Assembly: GCA_041570195.1 (NCBI GenBank) | Contig: JBFFWQ010000009.1 | Coordinates: 21,098 to 85,097 of the forward strand | Length of the DNA stretch: 64,000 bases | Reading direction: 5' to 3' | Origin: UBA11865 sp041570195 | GTDB taxonomy: Bacteria; Chloroflexota; Anaerolineae; Promineifilales; Promineifilaceae | Shown: one piece after another, positions 1 to 8,697 of the stretch | How positions within the stretch are numbered: position 1 is the first letter of the stretch | Layout: every line of letters starts with the position of its first letter | Made by a program: the position numbers and the translations under genes | The notes under the pieces: model-generated | Told to the model about the DNA's origin: nothing | Database searches by the model: none | The model's input: the letters and a program-made list of their open reading frames with translations, nothing else

Positions 1-430
1 CGATGGCCACCCGGCCGATTTCCTCGCCGCCGATGAGCGCGAAGCCGCCGCAGGGAATGGGGCCGCCAAACTCGTCGGCGATAGCCGTCAAGACAACCGG
101 GATCGGCCGGCCCAGCGCGGCGAAAGCCGTTGCATAGGGTGAATGAGTATGCACGATGCCGTTGATGTCTGGTCGATGGCGATAGATGTACAGGTGACTA
201 GCCGTATCGGAGGACGGTTTCAAATCGCCCTCAATAACGTCGCCATCCAGGTTTACCACGACCATGTGCTTTGCTTCCATGTGCTCATACTTGATCCCCG
301 AAGGCTTGATGACCACATAGCCCGTCTCCGGATCGCGGGCGCTGACATTGCCGCTAGTCCAGACCACTAGATTGTTTTTTGGTAGCTCCAGGTGCAACCG
401 CCAGAGTTCTTCACGCAACGCTTCAAGCAT
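1..430 (-). CDS. araD: L-ribulose-5-phosphate 4-epimerase (class II aldolase family), 3' end outside window
   Basis: Reading leftwards from the ATG at 430, the first 143 codons are open to the window edge. The protein opens MLEALREELWRLHLEL and contains the class II aldolase features: the phosphate-binding TSGNVSARD region (about residues 25-33), the KPSGIKYE segment, the zinc-binding VHTHSPYA motif and a following PIPCGGFALIG segment. By family, AraD interconverts L-ribulose 5-phosphate and D-xylulose 5-phosphate in the cytoplasm, feeding the pentose phosphate pathway. The start is backed by a GGAG ribosome site about 9 nt upstream, and the gene follows araB by 23 bp, so the two are surely co-transcribed. 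The C-terminal part is missing only because the window begins here. A related fuculose-phosphate aldolase is the main alternative, but the ribulokinase neighbour favours AraD. Confidence 0.88.
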   Translation of the reverse strand, partial: MLEALREELWRLHLELPKNNLVVWTSGNVSARDPETGYVVIKPSGIKYEHMEAKHMVVVNLDGDVIEGDLKPSSDTASHLYIYRHRPDINGIVHTHSPYATAFAALGRPIPVVLTAIADEFGGPIPCGGFALIGGEEIGRVAI

Positions 431-453
431 GCTCTCACTCTCCAAAGAAGGTG

Positions 454-2136
454 CTACGAATTGGCCAGGACCTCTGCCTTTAGTTTCTTGAGGCGCTTCA
501 TCACATCATTGTCGCCCCGGCCGAAATAGTCGTGCAGCGCCTGGTACTCGGCGAAAAGCCGATCGTAGATGGTCTTGTTTTCAGGATTCGGTTGGTATGA
601 TTCATCGCGCAAGCGAGCCATGTACTTGGCCGCTTCGGTGATCGTCTCGTAACCGCCGGCCTCTGCCCCGGCGGCCACAGCGCCGTGCATGGCTGATCCC
701 AGCGCCCCGGCCTGGCTCGACTCGGCCACGTAAATGGGCAGACCACAGACGTCGGCGTAAATTTGCATGAGCAGCCGATTGCGATCCGGCAAGCCACCGG
801 TAGCCACGATCTCATTGACCGGCACGCCATTGGACTGAAAGGTCTCGACGATGGTCCTGGTGCCGTAGGCCGTAGCCTCGATCAGAGCCCGGTAGACCTC
901 TTCCGCCCTGGTAGCCAGCGTAGCCCCGACCAGTAGGCCGGTCAGGTCCACATCCACCAGCACGCTGCGATTGCCATTCCACCAGTCGAGGGCCACCAGG
1001 CCGCTTTCGCCCGGCTTGAGTTTCGCCGCTTTCTCTTCTAGTAGTTCGTGTACGTCGATGCCGCGGGCGTCAGCCTCACGCTCGTACGCCCCGGGCACGG
1101 CATTCTCCACGAACCAGGCGAAATGGTCGCCTACGCAAGATTGCCCGGCTTCAAAGCCCGGCAAATCGGGCACGATGCCATCTTCTACGACGCCGCACAT
1201 GCCAGGCACGATCGCTTCCTGCTCGCCTATGACCATGTGACAATTGGAGGTGCCCATGATGATCACCATCCGCCCTGGCTCGGTCACCGTTGCTGCCGGC
1301 GCCGCTACGTGGGCGTCGACGTTGGCCACCGCCACGGCCGTGCCCGGCGCCAATCCGGTCCAGCCGGCCGCCTCTGCTGTCAATTCGCCGGCTTTCGCGC
1401 CTAATGGCGAGATCTCGCGCAACATCTTTTCGTCTACGATATGTTCCATGCGTGGATCGAGGGCCTTGAAGAACTCATCCGGTGGGAAGCCTTCGCTCTT
1501 AGACCAGATGGCCTTGTAGCCGGCCGTGCATGAATTACGTGTTTCGACGCCGGCCAGCTGCCAGACCACCCAATCGGCGGCCTCGATCAACCGGCCAGCG
1601 GCCTCGTACACTTCCGGCGCTTCATCCAGAATCTGCCACGCTTTGGGGAAAAACCACTCCGAGCTGATCTTGCCGCCATAGCGATCCAAAAATGTGAAGC
1701 CGCCCTCTCGAGCGATCTCATTCAGTTTGTTAGCTTCGGGTTGGGCAGCATGATGCTTCCACAGCTTGACCCAGGCGTGGGGATTGTCACGCCACTCAGG
1801 CAGGAAACGCAATGGCGTGCCGTCGGCCTTGGTCGGCAGCATGGTGCAGGCGGTGAAGTCAATGCCGACGCCGATAACGTCTTGTGAATCGATGCCGCTC
1901 TCGGCCAGGACGGCCGGCACGGCGTTCTTGAAGACTTCCAGGTAGTCGTTGGGATCTTGCAGCGCCCAATCAGGCTCCAGCCGAATCCCGCTGGTGGGTA
2001 AGGCTTCGTCGATGACGCCGTTGGCGTAATGATGCACATGCGAGGCGATTTCGCGCCCGTCGGCTATGTCGACGATGATGGCCCGGCCGGACAACGTGCC
2101 GAAGTCAATGCCGATAGCATATTTGTTTTCGCTCAT
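454..2136 (-). CDS. araB: Ribulokinase (FGGY carbohydrate kinase)
   Basis: The 560-residue protein has the AraB-type FGGY kinase layout. The N-terminal phosphate-1 loop IGIDFGTLSGRA lies at about residues 8-19, followed by GVGIDFTACTMLPT, which is typical of ribulokinases. A second ATPase-fold lobe carries TGGLPDRNRLLMQIYADV and ESSQAGALGSAMHGAV near residues 440-490. Length matches the family. It phosphorylates ribulose (usually L-ribulose) with ATP in the cytoplasm. It lies 10 bp downstream of the M24-like gene and 23 bp upstream of araD. The isomerase-kinase-epimerase order fits the bacterial L-arabinose route, although AraB enzymes accept several 2-ketopentoses, so the exact inducer sugar is inferred. 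Confidence 0.93.
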   Translation of the reverse strand: MSENKYAIGIDFGTLSGRAIIVDIADGREIASHVHHYANGVIDEALPTSGIRLEPDWALQDPNDYLEVFKNAVPAVLAESGIDSQDVIGVGIDFTACTMLPTKADGTPLRFLPEWRDNPHAWVKLWKHHAAQPEANKLNEIAREGGFTFLDRYGGKISSEWFFPKAWQILDEAPEVYEAAGRLIEAADWVVWQLAGVETRNSCTAGYKAIWSKSEGFPPDEFFKALDPRMEHIVDEKMLREISPLGAKAGELTAEAAGWTGLAPGTAVAVANVDAHVAAPAATVTEPGRMVIIMGTSNCHMVIGEQEAIVPGMCGVVEDGIVPDLPGFEAGQSCVGDHFAWFVENAVPGAYEREADARGIDVHELLEEKAAKLKPGESGLVALDWWNGNRSVLVDVDLTGLLVGATLATRAEEVYRALIEATAYGTRTIVETFQSNGVPVNEIVATGGLPDRNRLLMQIYADVCGLPIYVAESSQAGALGSAMHGAVAAGAEAGGYETITEAAKYMARLRDESYQPNPENKTIYDRLFAEYQALHDYFGRGDNDVMKRLKKLKAEVLANS

Positions 2137-2146
2137 GTTAAGTACC

Positions 2147-3250
2147 TCAAGTCACTTCCAGGATGGCCGGACGTACGATTTCACGGCCGGCGATCTCTAG
2201 CCTGATAGTTGGCCAGCCGTCTATCTCTGTTAACACCTCGTTCTCTGAATCGCCTATCAAGATGCTGTCCTCTGATTTGGTGCCGGTGATGGAAGGGTTC
2301 CAGGCGTATACCTGGCCCTGGATCACGGCTTCGGATGAGTTGGGCGTGGCCACCATCTCGCGCGGCTCGTAGCCGGCCGGGCCGCCCTGGTGATGCTGAC
2401 GCCACTCGTCGGGGAATCCGGCCGCTTCATAGGCCCGCGCGCCTTGTTTGAAGATCTCGCCCAACTTCTGCCCCGGCCGCGTGGTTGCTATGAGCGTTGC
2501 ATCTACCCGTGCTGTCGACTCGGCCTTACGCCGCAGTTCGTCGGGGAGGGGGTCGAAATGGACCAGGCGAGTGAGTGAGCAGACCAGGCCCCAGCGCCGG
2601 CCGCACAAGACCAGCATTGCATATCGCTCTAGCTTCTTGGCCGTAGGCAGCGGATGGCGGAACGAGAAGATCCGTTCGTCGCTGGCGATGAGGTTGACTA
2701 TGGTTTGGGCGCCACGGCTTTCGGCCGCCTGGGCCAGGTGGCCGGCGATCTCGTATTCACTCTGTCCGGGACGCACAGCGTGAATGGCCTCATTCATGGC
2801 CTCCGCGCACAGCCGGCTCAAGATCCTGAAGCGGTCGCCTTCTTGGGATGTGAGATTGGCTCGCAGCCGGCTCATGGCGGCCGATAAATCGGTTGCCCCC
2901 GGATAGGGGCTGTCCGATCCCAGTCGTTTGCCCCGGGTCAGTTCGTTAACCTGTCCGGCCGCGCTATGCCACGGCCCGACACGAAATTGCCAGCCCTGTT
3001 CTTTCAGCCCCTCTTCTTGTTCCAGCCGGGTCGCCTCGATGTTGTCGCAGATGAGAAAACGATCGGCCGGCGTGACGAGCAAGGCTGCTGCACCCGTCGT
3101 AGTCGCCGTATTCACATACGAAGCCGCGCCGTTTGTCGCCCAGGCGAAGCTGCTCACATTTCGCAATAGCAACGCGTCCAGCTCGTTCTTCGCCAGCAAT
3201 TTCCGGATGCGCTCTTGTTTCTGATCAAATTCAGATATCTCTATTGCCAC
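2147..3250 (-). CDS. M24-family (aminopeptidase P/creatinase fold) protein with degenerate metal site
   Basis: This 367-residue protein has the N-terminal creatinase-like domain followed by the pita-bread fold (about 140-340). M24 metallopeptidases bind two metals through D, D, H, E, E. Here the segment that should read DxG...SDxTR is LVLCGRRWGLVCSLTR, so both aspartates are absent, and the fourth ligand position is Asn (AWNPSI). A His-rich HHQGGPAGYEP and the last Glu (SEDSILI) remain. A classical two-metal peptidase is therefore unlikely. By analogy with creatinase it may be a metal-free hydrolase, or have a binding role. It is embedded between the aldo/keto reductase and araB (10 bp gap), so it probably serves the sugar operon. 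Function unknown. Confidence 0.75.
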   Translation of the reverse strand: MAIEISEFDQKQERIRKLLAKNELDALLLRNVSSFAWATNGAASYVNTATTTGAAALLVTPADRFLICDNIEATRLEQEEGLKEQGWQFRVGPWHSAAGQVNELTRGKRLGSDSPYPGATDLSAAMSRLRANLTSQEGDRFRILSRLCAEAMNEAIHAVRPGQSEYEIAGHLAQAAESRGAQTIVNLIASDERIFSFRHPLPTAKKLERYAMLVLCGRRWGLVCSLTRLVHFDPLPDELRRKAESTARVDATLIATTRPGQKLGEIFKQGARAYEAAGFPDEWRQHHQGGPAGYEPREMVATPNSSEAVIQGQVYAWNPSITGTKSEDSILIGDSENEVLTEIDGWPTIRLEIAGREIVRPAILEVT

Positions 3251-3321
3251 TGCTTCGTCCTATCCATCCTGTGAATCTTGTTAATACTGTCGCTTTTCTT
3301 GTCGCCTTTCACAACGACTTC

Positions 3322-4305
3322 CTACCAATAATGATGCACCTGGTCGCGAATGAGGCGATCGTAAATCTCCTTCACCTGGGCCATGGTCTGATCGTTCAAA
3401 GGCGGCAGGTCGGCCGCCAGGGCATTATCTTCGGCCTGCGAAGGACGCTTGGCCCCTGGAATGACGCAGCTTACCGCGTTGAACATCAAGATCCAGCGTA
3501 GAGCGAATTGGGCCATGGTCGCGCCGGCTGGTACCAGCGAGCGCAGTTCCTCCACCGCCTGCAAGCTCAAGTCGTAGTCGACTCCAGAGAAGGTCTCGCC
3601 GCGGTCGAATGATTCGCCCTGGCGATTGAAATGGCGATGGTCATCGCTCTCAAAAGCCGAATCTTTCGCCATCTTACCGGTCAACATGCCCGAGGAGAGC
3701 GGCACACGGGCCAGGATACTTACCTGGCGCCGTTTGGCCTCGCCGAAGAATAGCTCGGCCGGGCGCTGGCGGAACATATTGAAGATGATTTGCACTGACT
3801 GCACCCCGGGGAATTCAATGGCTTTCAAGGCCTCTTCCACCTTCTCGACACTCACCCCGTAGTAGCGCAACTTCCCGGCTGCTACCAGGTCGTCCAGGAT
3901 GCCGAATGTCTCGGGCCAATAATAGATCTCGGTGGGTGGGCAGTGCAGTTGCAGTAGGTCGATGGCCTCCGTGTCCAGGTTCTTCAAGCTGCGCTCGACG
4001 TAGGCGGTAAGGTTTTGACGGTTATAGCCGCTCGCCACATGGGGATCCAGGCGCCGACCGGCTTTTGTGGCGACGATGATCTCTTCACTTCTATCGCGGC
4101 GCAGTTGGGCCAGCAGGCGCTCGCTACGACCGTCGCCATAGACGTCGGCCGTGTCGATGAAGTTAACTCCCAGGTCGATCGCCTTATGCAGCGCCGCCAG
4201 CGATTCCCGGTCGTCTACGGCGCCCCAGGTGCCGCCAATGGCCCAAGCCCCAAAACTGCTGGCCGAAATCATCCAGCCAGTCCGTCCCAATGTCCGATAC
4301 TGCAT
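3322..4305 (-). CDS. Aldo/keto reductase
   Basis: The 327-residue TIM-barrel oxidoreductase starts MQYRTLGRTGWMIS, the usual opening of the family. The catalytic Asp and Tyr lie in FIDTADVYGDGRSE (about residues 49-62), the Lys in VATKAG and the His in LLQLHCP. The NADPH-binding end is IPGAKRPSQAEDN. Such enzymes reduce or oxidise sugar-derived carbonyls with NAD(P)H in the cytoplasm. It sits in the minus-strand sugar operon between the isomerase-like gene (75 bp upstream) and the M24-like gene (71 bp downstream), suggesting a pentose or aldose-dehydrogenase-type substrate. The exact substrate cannot be read from sequence. The 71-bp downstream gap holds a degenerate dispersed repeat. Confidence 0.9.
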   Translation of the reverse strand: MQYRTLGRTGWMISASSFGAWAIGGTWGAVDDRESLAALHKAIDLGVNFIDTADVYGDGRSERLLAQLRRDRSEEIIVATKAGRRLDPHVASGYNRQNLTAYVERSLKNLDTEAIDLLQLHCPPTEIYYWPETFGILDDLVAAGKLRYYGVSVEKVEEALKAIEFPGVQSVQIIFNMFRQRPAELFFGEAKRRQVSILARVPLSSGMLTGKMAKDSAFESDDHRHFNRQGESFDRGETFSGVDYDLSLQAVEELRSLVPAGATMAQFALRWILMFNAVSCVIPGAKRPSQAEDNALAADLPPLNDQTMAQVKEIYDRLIRDQVHHYW

Positions 4306-4380
4306 CTACTCCTTCTCCTCAGTGATTCTTGTCTCTTAGTCCAATAACGGTCGTTCCATCAGCCATCAGCCCTCAGCCTT

Positions 4381-5826
4381 CTATCTATCATGGTTATAAA
4401 CTTCCCAACCTAGGTACTTGCTCATGGCCTCCTCAATGGCCGAAGCGGTCTGGGAGAGGTTGATGGCCACATGATGTTCAAAGCCGTTTTCGCAGATGAA
4501 GTGCAACAGTTTCTGTAGCTGAGGCACCTCCACGACGCCGAAGCCGCCAAAAGTTTTCAACGGATCATCGGTCAGTTGGCCCTGGCCCACGTAAGCCGTC
4601 ATTTTTCCGTTCAGGTCGTCCGTAGAAACGCGGCAGTAGGTGAAAGGATCACTGCGTACCCGGCCGACCACCGTGCCGTAGGTGCTTTCTTTGCCGACGG
4701 TGCCGGCAATAATCTCCTGGTAATCCATTACCGGAAGGTCTTCCGGTACAGCGCTCTCATCAAGAAAAATATCCTTCGGTAGATTAGAGCAGTGGAAAAT
4801 CACGCCCTTATCCGGATCGTCGCCGTAATTGTTGTTCCAGTCCACGATGGCGCTGGGCCTGCCTGACGCTAGTGCCAGGGCATACATGCCGACGACGCCG
4901 GCGATGTCCGTTTCGCAGGCGCTAGGCATCAAGTTATTGCTCATCATGCTCATCAAGGTGCAGGGCACAATGCCGTAGTATTCTTCCATGGCCGTCCAAC
5001 ACTGGATGGCGCTGGCAACCAAGTTATGCTGGGCCATCCAGGCGTCGACGACAGCGCCGAACTTGGCCATCTTAAGCAGTGATTCGTTGGGCACGGTGTC
5101 GGCCGGTAGATAAGCCAATACCTGGTCCAGCTTGGCTTTCAGCCGCGGATCGTCATCCTTGATGCGCTCGATCCGGCCGAAGACCTCCGACAGGTCCAAC
5201 GTCTCGACGCTGATGCCGGCTCTTTCCAACAGTTTCTCGCTGTAACGCACCGTATTGAAGGCTGTCGGCCGGGCGCCGACAGCGCCAATACGGGCGTTCT
5301 TCAAACCCTTGATGACGCGGCAAATGGCCACAAATCGGTCCAGATCGGCCTTGAAACTGTCGCTTTCCGGGTCGACCGTATGCAATTCGGTCAAAGTGAA
5401 TGGGATGCCGTACTGTTTCAGATTGTTACAGGCCGACATCTTGCCGCAAAATGAGTCGCGCCGGTTGGCGATGGTCATCTCCGACGGTTCGTCGGGAAAA
5501 GCCTGGACCAGAACTGGCGCGTTCAATTCCGCCCAGCGGAGCGTATTGGCGATGGCCCGCTCGTCGCCGAAATTGGGCAAAGTCACCAGTACCCCGTCTA
5601 TCTCATCCCGGTGGGCTTTGAACAGATCGGCGCACTTCTGGGCGTCCGACAGGCTCTCGACGCTGCCGAAAGGGGTGTCCTCCGGCTCGAGGGCAATGGC
5701 TTTAATGCCTTCTGCCGCCAACACTTTGAGTATCGTTTCCCGCCCAGCCGCGCACAAATGATCGGGAAAGAATCCGCGGTTGCCAACGATGACGCCTAGC
5801 GTCGTTCCATTTACCTCTTTGTCCAT
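4381..5826 (-). CDS. L-fucose/L-arabinose isomerase family protein
   Basis: At 481 residues this matches the fucose-isomerase-like family rather than classical AraA. Features are an N-terminal Rossmann-like domain (LGVIVGNRGFFPDHL), a substrate-region loop VTLPNFGDERAI, and a central stretch with the conserved SMMSNNLMPSACETDIAG (Glu and Asp as likely metal ligands). The C-terminal domain holds GVVEVPQLQKLLHFICENG and ends with GFEHHVAINL. Family enzymes isomerise aldoses such as L-fucose or L-arabinose to ketoses using Mn2+. As first gene of an operon with araB and araD, it most likely supplies the ketopentose for the kinase, so it would act as a non-orthologous substitute for AraA. Substrate is inference from neighbours. 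Confidence 0.8.
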   Translation of the reverse strand: MDKEVNGTTLGVIVGNRGFFPDHLCAAGRETILKVLAAEGIKAIALEPEDTPFGSVESLSDAQKCADLFKAHRDEIDGVLVTLPNFGDERAIANTLRWAELNAPVLVQAFPDEPSEMTIANRRDSFCGKMSACNNLKQYGIPFTLTELHTVDPESDSFKADLDRFVAICRVIKGLKNARIGAVGARPTAFNTVRYSEKLLERAGISVETLDLSEVFGRIERIKDDDPRLKAKLDQVLAYLPADTVPNESLLKMAKFGAVVDAWMAQHNLVASAIQCWTAMEEYYGIVPCTLMSMMSNNLMPSACETDIAGVVGMYALALASGRPSAIVDWNNNYGDDPDKGVIFHCSNLPKDIFLDESAVPEDLPVMDYQEIIAGTVGKESTYGTVVGRVRSDPFTYCRVSTDDLNGKMTAYVGQGQLTDDPLKTFGGFGVVEVPQLQKLLHFICENGFEHHVAINLSQTASAIEEAMSKYLGWEVYNHDR

Positions 5827-5892
5827 CTTCGTCTCCTCAATTACCTGAGGGCCGAGTTTGCAGATCGGCCTCAGGACGCCAGTAGTTTGCTC

Positions 5893-6978
5893 TCATGATC
5901 CGCCGGTCGACTTATCTTTCACCGAACTTTCCCGGACGATCAACTCCGGTTGTAACATCGTCGTTTTGGGCTCCACGGCCGTATTACCCTGCCGGCCGAC
6001 CTCGATCATGCGGGTAAGCTCGGCCACAGATGTGCAGCCCACGTCGTACAGTGGCTGGCTGACGGTAGTAAGCGGCGGCCAGAAGTAGGCTGCTTCTGGA
6101 ATGCCGTCAAAGCCGACGATGGTCAAATCTTCTGGGATCCGCAGGCCGCGCTTGCGCGCCGTCTGCAATGCGCCAAGGGCCATTTGATCGTTACCCACAA
6201 AGACGGCTTCCACGTCAGGTCGCCGGTCCAGTAATTGATTTAGACCTTTTTCGCCGGAAGCGGCCTCCCAGCTACCGTAAACGATCGGGCTCTGTTTGGA
6301 GTCTAGGTCGGCTTCGATAAGGCTGGGCTCGGTGAGGCCGGCCTCGGCCAAGGCGTCCTGCCAACCACGGGCCCGTTCACGAGCCTCCCACCAATCCATC
6401 GGGCCAGTGATGTGGCCAATGTTGCGGTAGCCTTGTTTGATCAAATGCCGGGTTGCCAGGCGGCCACCCAGGTGATTGTCGACGCAGACGACCGAAAGAC
6501 CGGGTCGCGGACCCATGGAGTGAAAGACTGTTGGCACCGGCAGGGTGTTAAACTGTTCCTCGATCCAAGCTCGGTTATTGCCGATCTCCGGCACGGCCCA
6601 GATAATGCCGTCCACATGGCGTGCCAGTAGATCGTCGATGATTCGGGCTACATCGTTACTCTCGGGTTCGCGCACCAGGTAGAGTAGGGGAGAGTAGCGT
6701 AATTCGGCCGCTTGCCGCTCGATGCCTGACAAGGCCCGGGAGGGACCGTAGAATTCTATGCCAAAGGCGACGACTCCCAAACTATAGCTTAACCCGCGGC
6801 TCAGGCTGCGCGCAGCTTGACTCGGCTGATAGCCCAGCTTCTCGATGATTTCCTGGACACGGCGTCGTGTCTCTGGGGCCACATCCGGCCGATCGTTCAC
6901 GACACGAGAAACGGTTTGGGTCGATACGCCCGATTCCTCGGCAACCTGCTTGATTGTGACGCGTTTTCTGCTATTCAC
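5893..6978 (-). CDS. LacI-family transcriptional regulator of the sugar operon
   Basis: This 361-residue repressor-type protein has a LacI helix-turn-helix at the N-terminus (VTIKQVAEESGVSTQTVSRV, hinge GYQPSQAARSLSRG) and a periplasmic-binding-protein-like sugar domain (about 62-340) with LTIVGFDGIPEAAYF and LTTVSQP. The start is GTG at 6978. It is transcribed in the same direction as the downstream isomerase gene (66 bp gap), so it may be the first gene of the operon and autoregulated. Palindromic GTTAAC boxes lie 46-71 bp upstream of its start. It is predicted to release DNA when the sugar or a derivative binds. Confidence 0.92.
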   Translation of the reverse strand: MNSRKRVTIKQVAEESGVSTQTVSRVVNDRPDVAPETRRRVQEIIEKLGYQPSQAARSLSRGLSYSLGVVAFGIEFYGPSRALSGIERQAAELRYSPLLYLVREPESNDVARIIDDLLARHVDGIIWAVPEIGNNRAWIEEQFNTLPVPTVFHSMGPRPGLSVVCVDNHLGGRLATRHLIKQGYRNIGHITGPMDWWEARERARGWQDALAEAGLTEPSLIEADLDSKQSPIVYGSWEAASGEKGLNQLLDRRPDVEAVFVGNDQMALGALQTARKRGLRIPEDLTIVGFDGIPEAAYFWPPLTTVSQPLYDVGCTSVAELTRMIEVGRQGNTAVEPKTTMLQPELIVRESSVKDKSTGGS

Positions 6979-7023
6979 TTGGCTGGAGAATCCACTTCTC
7001 AGTAGGCCGCTCTGTCCGTGATC

Positions 7024-7049
7024 CCGTTAACGGTCCCGTTAACGTTAAC
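7024..7049. promoter_or_regulatory. Tandem operator-like palindromes upstream of the LacI gene
   Basis: Two adjoining palindromes are seen: CCGTTAACGG at 7024-7033 and GTTAACGTTAAC at 7038-7049, giving three GTTAAC cores in 26 bp. LacI-family operators are short inverted repeats with a central CG or similar step. The position just upstream of the regulator start (GTG at 6978) fits autoregulation of the whole sugar operon. Confidence 0.55.
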
Positions 7050-7368
7050 ATGATAGCCGATTGCCTTTGTTCCTGTCAACCTTGATGGGGAAGATTGTGG
7101 CGAAAATGACCTGACCCATTGGAATTGTAACCTTGGTTCAGCCGATCACCGCCCCCCGTAAATCGACCATATGCTGACAAATGTCATCTCTTAAGTGTGA
7201 CTTTCGTTAGGTCTTATGCTGCTCTGTCAATTGTTCTGGTGGCCGGTCTGGTATCTTCGGCCAGTCTGTCAACTTTGCCTGCGCCAACACCCGATCATCG
7301 ATTACAATAGGATTGAATATAACGCCGCCCGCCAGCCAAGAACGCTAGGCGACCTCCTGGAAGGTGCT

Positions 7369-8697
7369 ATGGCTGTACCAACTATTGAACCGCAGGTCCG
7401 AATTAACTTACGGCGGCGGTTGCCGCTGTTGCTGCTGGCCTTGCTAGGAATAGCGTCGCTTTTGTTGCCCAGCCGGGTGTGGACGACGCTGCTGATTGGG
7501 TTGGGGGGGCTGATCATCGTCGCCTACGCATGGGCCAGGCAGCTGGCCAAGGGACTGCAGGGCAGTCGACGCCTGCGCTTCGGCTGGGTTTCTGTTGGCG
7601 ATCGGCTCAGCGAAGAATTCGTTATAGTCAACGACTGTCTCTTGCCAGCTCTATGGGTCGAGATCGTCGACGCTTCTAATGTGCCTGGCTATCAGGCGGC
7701 CGTGGTGCGCAGCGTGAATGCTGGAACAGTGGATCGCTGGCGTGGCTCGGCCGTTTGCACCCGCAGGGGGCAGTTTCAGCTAGGGCCATGGGCCTTGCGC
7801 AGCGCAGATCCTTTTGGTTTGTTCGAGATCATTATCCCCTACCCGGAAACCGAGCAAATCGTCATTCATCCGCCGATCTACTCCCGGGCGCCCATCCCGC
7901 TGCCGGCCGGACATAGCAGCGGCCGCTCTCGGGCCAGGTCGCCCAGTTGGCAGGCGACCATCAACGCCGCCAGCGTGCGGGCTTACCGGCCGGCCGATCC
8001 CCGGCGCTGGATCCACTGGCCGACAACGGCTCACCGTGACGAGTTATTCGTGCGCCAATTTGACCTGGATGCCGCCGGTGATATTTGGCTGGTGATCGAC
8101 CTACAGGCTGATATCCAACTGGGCCAGGGCGCAGATGGCACCGAGGAATTTGCTGTTCTGTTGGCTGCCACGCTCTCGGCCCAGGCCCTGGATCAAAACC
8201 GGGCCACCGGCCTGGCGACGTACGGCCGCCAGCCTCAATTGGTCGCCCCGAATCGCGGTCAAGGCCAGCAGTGGAAGTTGTTACAAGCGCTGGCAGTGAT
8301 GACCGCCGACGGCGAACATGCTCTCTCACGCGCCCTTCAAGACGTCGGCCAAATAGCCCGGCGTGGCAGCGCGGTGATCATCATCACCCCTAGCGGCCGG
8401 GCCGACTGGTTGCCCGATTTACTGCCCTTGGCCCAACGCTCAGTCCGCCCCCACGTGGTCTTGCTTGACCGCGCTTCCTTCACACCAGACGCGTCGTCGG
8501 CGCCCGACATACCTTCGGTAGCCGGAGGGGGAAGCGTCGGGTTGCGAGATGCCGTGCGCGATCTGGGCTTTGAGGCCACCCTGGTGAAGCAAGGCGAGTT
8601 GGGCAAACCAATCGAAGAGCAAGAGCGCCGCGGTTATTGGGAATTCTTGGTAACTGGCACCGGTAAGGCTGTCCCCGTGCGCAGCCCTTTTGAGTGA
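7369..8697 (+). CDS. DUF58 domain-containing protein
   Basis: The start is set at ATG 7369 (MAVPTIEPQ) because GGAAGG lies 5 nt upstream; the frame is open to 7216 but those codons do not look like protein. Two hydrophobic segments (about residues 18-55) are followed by a beta-rich region and the DUF58 signature RAYRPADPRRWIHWPTTA, then a von Willebrand A-like half with DIWLVIDLQADIQ. DUF58 proteins usually pair with MoxR ATPases and transglutaminase-like TgpA proteins in envelope-associated modules; here the transglutaminase gene follows with overlapping stop and start codons. No MoxR gene is visible next to it. Precise role unknown. Confidence 0.85.
   Translation: MAVPTIEPQVRINLRRRLPLLLLALLGIASLLLPSRVWTTLLIGLGGLIIVAYAWARQLAKGLQGSRRLRFGWVSVGDRLSEEFVIVNDCLLPALWVEIVDASNVPGYQAAVVRSVNAGTVDRWRGSAVCTRRGQFQLGPWALRSADPFGLFEIIIPYPETEQIVIHPPIYSRAPIPLPAGHSSGRSRARSPSWQATINAASVRAYRPADPRRWIHWPTTAHRDELFVRQFDLDAAGDIWLVIDLQADIQLGQGADGTEEFAVLLAATLSAQALDQNRATGLATYGRQPQLVAPNRGQGQQWKLLQALAVMTADGEHALSRALQDVGQIARRGSAVIIITPSGRADWLPDLLPLAQRSVRPHVVLLDRASFTPDASSAPDIPSVAGGGSVGLRDAVRDLGFEATLVKQGELGKPIEEQERRGYWEFLVTGTGKAVPVRSPFE

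Noticed and set aside
7216..7368. Upstream extension of the DUF58 protein
   Set aside because: Residues are not family-like and a good ribosome site supports the ATG at 7369.
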